From assembly GCA_017303555.1 (NCBI GenBank), contig JAFLCN010000001.1:248001-312000 (forward strand): 64,000 bases of DNA. Direction: 5' to 3'. The position numbers were made by a program, and so were the translations under genes. The stretch's first letter is position 1, and every line of letters begins with the position of its first letter. The notes under the pieces are model-generated. The model made no database searches. It was not told where the DNA came from and saw nothing but the letters and a program-made list of their open reading frames with translations. The stretch is from Planctomycetota bacterium. Its GTDB lineage: Bacteria; Planctomycetota; Phycisphaerae; Phycisphaerales; UBA1924. Of the stretch, positions 42,118 to 48,542 are shown piece after piece.

Positions 42118-42579
42118 CTATTTCGGCGGAATCCCGATGTCCTCGTTCCACAGATCCGGCCGGGCGTTGATGAACTCTTCCATCAACGAGATGCAGCGAA
42201 GGTCGTTCATAAGCACCACTTCAATACCAGCGGCCTGCAGCCAGTCTTCGCGTCCCTGGAAGGTGTGGTGTTCGCCGATCACGATCCGCGGGATGCGGTG
42301 CAGTACCGCCGTGCCGCTGCACATGGCGCAGGGGCTGAGGGTGGTGGCCATGGTCAGGTGATGCCAGTCGCGCCGGCGTCCGGCGTTGCGGATGCAGACC
42401 GTTTCGGCGTGCGCTGTCGGATCGCCCGATTGCACGCGGAGATTGTGCCCGAGCGCCACAATCGTGCCGGCGGGATTCACGAGGGCAGCGCCGATGGGGA
42501 TGCCGCCTTCGGAAAGGCTCTTGCGGGCCTGCTCGTACGCCGCGTCGAGAGCCATGCGATCGATGTCGGTTCGGTTCAT
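42118..42579 (-). CDS. Fcy1-like cytosine/nucleoside deaminase
   Basis: 153 residues from ATG 42579. Zinc-dependent CDA fold: HAETVCIRNAG supplies the His and catalytic Glu, and SPCAMCSGTAVLH the two Cys. The C-terminal half (IPRIVIGEHHTFQGREDWLQ, LMNDLRCISLMEEFINARP, ending WNEDIG) follows the fungal cytosine deaminase Fcy1 closely, more so than TadA or guanine deaminase. The predicted reaction is hydrolytic deamination of cytosine or a related base for pyrimidine salvage, but substrate is inferred from similarity only. It is isolated between nusG and a surface-protein gene. Confidence 0.82.
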   Translation of the reverse strand: MNRTDIDRMALDAAYEQARKSLSEGGIPIGAALVNPAGTIVALGHNLRVQSGDPTAHAETVCIRNAGRRRDWHHLTMATTLSPCAMCSGTAVLHRIPRIVIGEHHTFQGREDWLQAAGIEVVLMNDLRCISLMEEFINARPDLWNEDIGIPPK

Positions 42580-42613
42580 GGTCCGAGCATAAGCGAAACG
42601 CGATGCGACCGCA

Positions 42614-43561
42614 TCACTCGGGGCAAACCAGTTCGTTGTAGGCAGCGACAAAGATTGTGAAGTCCTCGTCGAGCACCACACCGTCGTTCGTCAGGTCCGC
42701 CGGGCAACCGACCTGCGTGCCCGCGCTGCACGCCAGCGCGTTGTACGCGCCGACGAAGAGCGTGAAGTCGGCATCATCCACGTAGCCGTCGCCGTTCTGG
42801 TCCGCCGGGCACGGGCCCCGCGTGTTGAAGAACATCCGCGTTTCCTGGGTAAAGATCATCTCCGCGATCGCGCCGCCGAAGCCCGCGCCCGGCGTCTGGA
42901 ACCGGTTCTCATTGGTCAGCACGGCGATATATGCCCGACCAGCCTTGATCGTGTTGGCGGGCAGCGAAAACGCCGTTTCGTCCGGCTGGAGCGACTGATA
43001 CCACGCCGATGACCCATCGCTCAGATCGACGATGAAGAATGTTCCGTACGTCAGCGTGGCATCGCCCTCGACCGTGCACGGCGCGACTGTGCCGCTGAGT
43101 TCGACGCCGGGATCGATCGCGAGCAGCCGCGATGCCGAATCGCCGGTGAACCGGGGCAACTCGCTGCTGAACAGCGACGGAACAAGTTCGATCGTTTCGG
43201 TCTGCTCTCCCAGCAGCCCGCCGCTCATGGCGAAAGCAAGCATCGAGGCCGGATACGCGGCCTCCATCTCCGCTTTCGAATGGAAGTAGCCGTCCCAGCC
43301 GTACAGCCCCATGTCGTCGTAGCCGAGCAAGGGAACCGGATTCGCAAACGCCGGCGAAGTCACCGAACCCGCCTCGAAGGCGCCGCCCGTCCAGAACGAA
43401 ACGCGGAAACTCACGTCGAAAACATCCGGCACCACCAGGTTGTCGCCCGTCTGCCGGTACACCGCCCGTTTGGATGCACCAAAGTTGGCGATGTCGCCGG
43501 CGTGCGCCCAGAAACCAAACGCCAGTGCCGCGACGCACGCAGCCGTGTATCTGCTCCGCAT
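42614..43561 (-). CDS. Secreted dockerin-tailed protein, paralogue family member 3
   Basis: 315 residues. ATG 43561 with GGAGG five bases upstream; signal peptide AACVAALAFGFWAHAG. Mature start DIANFGASKRAVYRQTGDNL resembles the VSFAGSKATNYLQT start of member 4. Shared blocks of the family: YPASMLAFAMSGGLLG, IDPGVELSG, LPANTIKAGRAYIAVL, FGGAIAEMIFTQETRMFFNT. Tail: CPADQNGDGYVDDADF and CPADLTNDGVVLDEDF, ending NELVCPE. The extra final Glu after VCP is unusual in the set. Function unknown; probably surface-exposed. Confidence 0.75.
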   Translation of the reverse strand: MRSRYTAACVAALAFGFWAHAGDIANFGASKRAVYRQTGDNLVVPDVFDVSFRVSFWTGGAFEAGSVTSPAFANPVPLLGYDDMGLYGWDGYFHSKAEMEAAYPASMLAFAMSGGLLGEQTETIELVPSLFSSELPRFTGDSASRLLAIDPGVELSGTVAPCTVEGDATLTYGTFFIVDLSDGSSAWYQSLQPDETAFSLPANTIKAGRAYIAVLTNENRFQTPGAGFGGAIAEMIFTQETRMFFNTRGPCPADQNGDGYVDDADFTLFVGAYNALACSAGTQVGCPADLTNDGVVLDEDFTIFVAAYNELVCPE

Positions 43562-43628
43562 AAGACCTCCATGGATTGCTGAAAGCGAAACCGCGGCCGC
43601 GCGCCCGCAAAGAATTCCGCCCTCCGAT

Positions 43629-44591
43629 TTACGGCTCGCAGAGCAACTGGTCGTACGCCTGAATGAAGAGCACAAAGTCTTCATCGAGCACGTACCCGTC
43701 GTTGGACAGATCGGCGGGGCACTTGTTGACCGCGAGCGCATCGGAGCAGTAGAGCAGGTTGTACGCCTGCACGAACTCGACAAAGTCCGAGTCTTCGACC
43801 ACACCGTCGCCGTTCAGGTCCGCCGGGCAGGGCCCGCGCGTGTTGAAGTAAAAGAACACGCTCCGGGTGAACGAGCTGGTGTGGCTTCCCCCGTGCACGC
43901 CCGCACCGGGCTCGCTGAACGAAGTTGTGTAGTACATCACGCCGAAGTAGGCACGGCCGTCCTCGATGCTTCCGCCGGGAATGGTGAACGAAGTTTCCGT
44001 CGGAGCCATCGACGCCGACCAGAAAAGCCCGCCCTTGCCGACGTCGTACACCACGAAGTTCAGGCTGCTGGCGTTGGCGCCCGGATCGTCGGTGAAGCCG
44101 TTCATGGAACCGGTGAAATCCACCGAGAGATCCGACTTGTAGGTTGAGAGGCGCGAGTAAGTGTCGCCGGTCAACTCCGGAATCTCGGGGCAGAATGCCG
44201 TGGTGTGCAGCCAGAAATTGTGCGATCCGCCCGGATGCACGCCCGTGTGATAGATGAACTGGAACGCGCCACCAGACGGGATCTCATTCTCAAGATCCTC
44301 GAGTGTCGGATGCAGATCGGAATAGGCGTACCAGCCCTGGCCGCTCGGGGCGCTGTTGGCGACCATGATCATGTTGTAAATGCGTGAACCGAGCATTTCG
44401 CACGCGGAGAACGCATCCACGACCGGGCAACCGATCGACATCACGCACGACCAGTCGTTGTACGGAGTCACCACTCCGTCGGCCGTCTGCAAGTAGTTTG
44501 TCGCCTTACTTCCGGCGAACGAGACCGGCTCGGCTGAAGCAACCGTCGACACGCCCACAAACGCCGCTGCCACCAACGTGAACGCCTTCAT
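43629..44591 (-). CDS. Secreted dockerin-tailed protein, paralogue family member 4
   Basis: 320 residues from ATG 44591; signal peptide AFTLVAAAFVGVSTVASA. Domain blocks: VSFAGSKATNYLQTADGVV, IPSGGAFQFIYHTGVHPGG, FTDDPGANASSLNFVVYD, IPGGSIEDGRAYFGVMYYTT and FTRSVFFYFNTRGP. The tail has CPADLNGDGVVEDSDF and CPADLSNDGYVLDEDF, ending DQLLCEP rather than ELVCP. It lies 67 bases upstream of member 3, another tandem pair. The most 5' gene of the minus-strand group. Confidence 0.75.
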   Translation of the reverse strand: MKAFTLVAAAFVGVSTVASAEPVSFAGSKATNYLQTADGVVTPYNDWSCVMSIGCPVVDAFSACEMLGSRIYNMIMVANSAPSGQGWYAYSDLHPTLEDLENEIPSGGAFQFIYHTGVHPGGSHNFWLHTTAFCPEIPELTGDTYSRLSTYKSDLSVDFTGSMNGFTDDPGANASSLNFVVYDVGKGGLFWSASMAPTETSFTIPGGSIEDGRAYFGVMYYTTSFSEPGAGVHGGSHTSSFTRSVFFYFNTRGPCPADLNGDGVVEDSDFVEFVQAYNLLYCSDALAVNKCPADLSNDGYVLDEDFVLFIQAYDQLLCEP

Positions 44592-45216
44592 CTCGCTCTC
44601 CCACGCGCCCGCAAGCGCCGCCAAATGCACTTCAGGGACGCGCCCAAACGAACCATTCGTTCTGCCAATCCCCCGCTCCGGGGTGGAAACCCCTGAGACT
44701 TGGATCACGAGAATAACAGTCCACCGAAACCGGCAAAGCGCGATCCGGCCGAATACGAAAATTCGCAAAACACGTTTATTTGCGATCCCAAATCTGTTTT
44801 ATCGGACGTTATGGGGCGCGGCTCGGCATCCCTCGTGATTCGCGATCCTCCCCGGCAACCCGGGGAACTCGGAACCAACCGCTGCGTAACATTCTCCCGC
44901 TGGCCCGAAACGTGACGGTCGGGCCGCCGGTCCTGGCGGGAAGCGATAACTGAGCTGTCCGAGTCAACGGAAGTTCGGAACTATCGCGATCCGCTGTCGG
45001 CAGGTCGCGTGTTCGTGCGTATCGAACGGGCGACCAGAGCCGAGCAGTCAACCGCTCGCACGCCGTCTTGTGAGGCTCTCGCCCCGCAAGTCAGCCCAAG
45101 GCCACCGTTCGCCACCTCTGGCGGACAAGCACGTCGCACATTCCACAACCGGGGACCGAATGCCGCGCCGTCGTTGCGCGGATGTTGCGGACGCACACCC
45201 GGACCCAATCCTCACT
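44592..45216. other. 625-base gene-free spacer with an A/T-rich core
   Basis: Divergent spacer between the dockerin protein (minus) and the GT2 gene (plus). Most of it is GC-rich and no frame shows coding character. Around 44750-44815 the base composition drops sharply (AAAATTCGCAAAACACG and then TTTATTTGCGATCC), the lowest GC in the neighbourhood, which suggests a promoter or a regulator-binding region. No repeat or hairpin with a T-run was seen. Confidence 0.5.
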
Positions 45217-46476
45217 ATGAGCACCATCGAATCCAAGCCCGCCTCGCCCGAATCCACGCAAGAGCGCTCGCGCGCGGAAAAGGTGCGCCTCGGTCTGAAA
45301 CGGTCGGGCCAGCTCGTCGAGCAGTTCGCGGAACCGGCGGTCCGCGTCGGCAAGGAATTGAAGAGCATGCTGCTCGACCCGGCGCCGGTCAAGCAGATCC
45401 CACGCCCCATCGTCGCCCCGAGCATCCGCCCGGGCGACAAGCCCCGTCTGCTCGGCGGGCTCACCGTGCTCATCCCCGCGTACAACGAGGGCAAGTTCGT
45501 CGCCGACACAATCCGCTCCGTCCAGCGTCAGACCGTGCACATCGATCACGTCATCGTCATTGATGACTGCTCCACCGACAACACCGGCGATATCGCCCGC
45601 GCCTGCGGACCGGAGATCGTCGTCGTCCGCCCGCCCAAGAACTGCGGCAGCAAAGCGACCGCCCTCAACTACGCCCTCGATTACGTCAGCACCGAATACA
45701 CGCTCGCCATCGACGCCGACACCACGCTCGCCGATGATGCGATCGAAAAGCTGATGCCCCACTTCGATCAGCCCAAGACCGCCGCGGTCTGCGGCATGGT
45801 GCTCCCGCGCTTCGTCAACACGATGTGGGAGCGCGGCCGCTACATCGAATATCTCTACGCATTCCTTTTCTATAAGCCGATCCAGGATTACTACGAGCGT
45901 CCTCTGATCGCCAGCGGCTGCTTCAGCGCGTACAAGACCGACATCCTCCGCCAACTCGGAGGCTGGAACACCCGCACCGTCGGCGAAGACATGGACCTCA
46001 CATGGTCGGTCTACCGCCTGGGCATGTCGGTCCGATTCAGCCCGGAGGCGATGTGCTATCCGGTCGAGCCGCACAACTACCACTTCATGAGCAAGCAGCT
46101 CGAGCGCTGGTGCGCCGGCTTTGCCCAGTGCATCAAGGTTCACTGGAAGGACATCGTCGGCACTTCGGTCCTGCGCTCGATGGTCGCGACGGCGCTGTGG
46201 GATGCGGTCGTCAGCGTCTTTGCGCTGTTCATCCTGCTCCCACTGCTTGCGATCTTCGTGCATCCGGCCTTCCTGCTCGGATACTTCCTTGATCTGCCGA
46301 CGATCGTCGTGCCGGTGCTGATCTATGCCGCGAAGCGGGGCGAGTTCTTCAAAGCGCTCTCGAGCATCCCGGCCTTCTGGGTGCTGCGTTTTATCAACAC
46401 ATGGTTCGTGACGCGGGCATTCTGGAACGAGTTCATCGGCAAGCGTTCGATCAAGGTCTTCGAGAAGGGGCACTGA
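45217..46476 (+). CDS. Processive GT2 glycosyltransferase (cellulose/hyaluronan synthase-like)
   Basis: 419 residues from ATG 45217. Catalytic landmarks in order: VLIPAYNEGKFVADTIRSV, VIDDCSTDNTG, LAIDADTTLADDAIEKL, GEDMDLTWSVY (acid) and QLERWCAGF (QxxRW). This D,D,D,QxxRW set marks a processive synthase of a beta-linked polysaccharide. Residues 1-90 are soluble with no membrane segment, whereas the C-terminus has about three helices (about 315-395). It therefore resembles PgaC/IcaA-type synthases with a reduced membrane part. The small membrane protein 73 bases downstream could be its partner. Product unknown. Confidence 0.85.
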   Translation: MSTIESKPASPESTQERSRAEKVRLGLKRSGQLVEQFAEPAVRVGKELKSMLLDPAPVKQIPRPIVAPSIRPGDKPRLLGGLTVLIPAYNEGKFVADTIRSVQRQTVHIDHVIVIDDCSTDNTGDIARACGPEIVVVRPPKNCGSKATALNYALDYVSTEYTLAIDADTTLADDAIEKLMPHFDQPKTAAVCGMVLPRFVNTMWERGRYIEYLYAFLFYKPIQDYYERPLIASGCFSAYKTDILRQLGGWNTRTVGEDMDLTWSVYRLGMSVRFSPEAMCYPVEPHNYHFMSKQLERWCAGFAQCIKVHWKDIVGTSVLRSMVATALWDAVVSVFALFILLPLLAIFVHPAFLLGYFLDLPTIVVPVLIYAAKRGEFFKALSSIPAFWVLRFINTWFVTRAFWNEFIGKRSIKVFEKGH

Positions 46477-46549
46477 TCGGATGTCGGATTGAATTCTGAA
46501 CCGGGGCCTTTCCGCTTTTCGCTTTTCGCTTTTCTTTCGGAGTCTCCAC

Positions 46550-46930
46550 ATGTTTGCGGGTCTTCCAGCAACGGGTATCGGCGGCATCTTCTACATGGGC
46601 CTCGTGTTCCTCATGCCGTTCAAGGAACTGTGGCGCGCCATGAAGGGCGAGAGCAGCATCGAACGTTGGATCTTCATCGCTTCGCGCTGGGGCCTCTTCG
46701 CGATCGTGATCGCGATGATGTGGCTGCAGGCCGCAATCATGAAGTGGGCGATCGGCGCCGACATGTCCAAGTTCATGGCCGCCGGCGCGAGCGCCGCGAC
46801 CGGAGCCAAGACCGACTCTCTTGCGGGCGCCACGCTCTACCTCGCGATCCTCAGCCTGGTCGGGGTCATGAGCCTGGTGTACCTCGTTCGCGCGGTCATC
46901 GTCGTGCGCAGTGCGCTTGGTCGGCGTTGA
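46550..46930 (+). CDS. Small membrane protein downstream of GT2, unknown
   Basis: 126 residues with three probable helices: IGGIFYMGLVFLMPF, WGLFAIVIAMMWLQAAIM and LYLAILSLVGVMSLVYLVRA. The loop between helix 2 and 3 is Ala/Gly-rich. No family recognised. The gene follows the processive glycosyltransferase on the same strand after 73 bases, so a role as an accessory subunit is plausible but untested. No typical SD precedes ATG 46550 beyond a weak CGGAG about 13 bases upstream. Confidence 0.6.
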   Translation: MFAGLPATGIGGIFYMGLVFLMPFKELWRAMKGESSIERWIFIASRWGLFAIVIAMMWLQAAIMKWAIGADMSKFMAAGASAATGAKTDSLAGATLYLAILSLVGVMSLVYLVRAVIVVRSALGRR

Positions 46931-47325
46931 TCGACCCGCCGCGGAAGACCGCCCCAACCGCCCGAAACTCTGCCCGTCCATCCGGCCGGCACCGTTCTCG
47001 ATGAGACTTTCGTGAAGCCGGCCCGGCCGCGCTGGTGTTGTCGTTCATGTTTCGTTGACACATTCTGAATACGTCCCGACGCCGTCTTCACAAAGCCGCG
47101 CCGCGTGCATGCATTGACGGACACGCGACTTGCGGACGCGAGGGCGGACGCGCCATCCCGATCGCTTTGCGCAAGCTTGCCGCGGCGCACACATTCGCGT
47201 TCACACACCTTTGACGCACTCTTGAATGCGAGCGCGGCCACAAACACCCGCGCGACCACTAGTCTCCTGTGCACTCCAGCGGCGCGGGCGCCGTGGCGCG
47301 GAGTTCACTCGCAAGGGGACGCAGG
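46931..47325. other. 395-base gene-free spacer before the prepilin gene
   Basis: Noncoding by inspection. It contains a TTGACA (47055-47060) without a matching -10 at the right distance and several GCG-rich repeats of the form GGACGCG. It should hold the promoter of the prepilin gene. No hairpin with a T-run was found after the small membrane protein gene. Confidence 0.45.
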
Positions 47326-48402
47326 ATGTCGAACCGTTCAGAACGTCGGGCCGCGATCGGAGAGCGCGTGCGTGCCTTCACGCTCATCGAGCTGCTGGTG
47401 GTCATTGCCGTCATCGCACTCCTCATCGGCATCCTGTTGCCCTCGCTCGCCTCGGCGCGAAAGACGGCCCGCGCCCTTCTTTGCCTCAACAACACGAGGC
47501 AGGTCGCGATCGCCGTCACGAGCTACAGCACGGAAAACCGGTGGTACCCGGCGTCGTATGTCTACCCAAGCACCGAAAGGGGTCAGACGTGGAAGATGAC
47601 CGAGCAGCAGGGAACCAAGCCGCAGAATGGATATCTGCACTGGTCGTACGCCCTGTTCAATTCCGGTCAAACGACGCAGAACGCGTTCGAATGCCCGCTC
47701 GCACCCGACAAGGGCGCGCCCCGCACCAATCCCGGCCCCAACATCGACGATTGGGATCCACGCCAGTTGCCGAATGAAGCGATGAAGCACATCACCGATC
47801 GCCAGGCACGACGCATGGCCTACGGAGCGAACGGTGCCGTGATCGGCCGGAACAAGTTCGTCGAAGAAGTGGGCTCACGCAACAACGTGCTTGTCTCGCC
47901 CGCGAAACTGGATGCCGAGCCCGGTGGCCATTCTCGAATCATCCTCGCAACCGACTTCGCCTTCTCCGTCCGCGACGGCTGGGCGACGATCAGCGATGAT
48001 TCCGACCCCGATGGTTTCGAGCCCAAGGCGCACCGCCCCTTCACTCCCTTCCGTCTTCGTTCCGGAGGAGGAAACCCGAATGAAGACTACACCGTTCCCG
48101 CGAAGCTGAAGAACCGCTTTGAGTATCCCGACGTTTCCAACAAGGACACGATGGATATCAAGAGAAAGTCGGAGCTTGGCTCGGGCGACATGGTCGGCTC
48201 AAAGACCACCCTGAACGTCGTCGGACGCCATCACCCGGGCGGCGATCCCAACATCGGCTCCTCGGCGTTCGTCTTCTTCGACGGGCACGCGGAACAGATG
48301 ACCGTGGTCGATTCCATCTCCAGGCGCCTCTGGGGCACGCGCTACCACTCGATCACAGGCGAAAACCTGGTGTACGACCCCAGCACAAACACGACTCCCT
48401 GA
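47326..48402 (+). CDS. Prepilin-type (type II secretion pseudopilin-like) protein
   Basis: 358 residues from ATG 47326. A 17-residue basic leader precedes the class III signal and N-terminal helix AFTLIELLVVIAVIALLIGI with Glu at position 5 of the mature protein, which is the prepilin peptidase site. LPSLASARKTARALLCLNNT and the rest match the DUF1559-like large pilins of Planctomycetota. Near the C-terminus, GRHHPGG and AFVFFDGHAEQM form a variant of the H-x9-DG processing motif, here with about 15 residues between His and DG. Probably exported by a type II-like system. It directly precedes the PstS-like dockerin protein. Confidence 0.88.
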   Translation: MSNRSERRAAIGERVRAFTLIELLVVIAVIALLIGILLPSLASARKTARALLCLNNTRQVAIAVTSYSTENRWYPASYVYPSTERGQTWKMTEQQGTKPQNGYLHWSYALFNSGQTTQNAFECPLAPDKGAPRTNPGPNIDDWDPRQLPNEAMKHITDRQARRMAYGANGAVIGRNKFVEEVGSRNNVLVSPAKLDAEPGGHSRIILATDFAFSVRDGWATISDDSDPDGFEPKAHRPFTPFRLRSGGGNPNEDYTVPAKLKNRFEYPDVSNKDTMDIKRKSELGSGDMVGSKTTLNVVGRHHPGGDPNIGSSAFVFFDGHAEQMTVVDSISRRLWGTRYHSITGENLVYDPSTNTTP

Positions 48403-48411
48403 ATTCGCTCG

Positions 48412-48442
48412 TCCCGGGCCAAAGCCCGGGGCGAACTTTCGC
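48412..48442 (+). terminator. Possible terminator or attenuator after the prepilin gene
   Basis: CCCGGGC (48413-48419) pairs with GCCCGGG (48424-48430); an adjacent GGCGAA/TTCGCC hairpin follows at 48429-48442. There is no clean T-run, so it may only reduce read-through into the next gene. Confidence 0.4.
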
Positions 48443-48542
48443 CATTGTTTGTTTCTCGTGAACGCCGTCGGGAGAGACGATCGGCCGCGTGGCCAATCGC
48501 GCATCAGGGATTCGGAAAGTGCCAGCAAGAGAGAGGTTGATC

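Noticed and set aside
47055..47083. TTGACA as a promoter -35 upstream of the prepilin gene
   Set aside because: No -10 hexamer occurs at 16-18 bases; left as part of an unassigned spacer.
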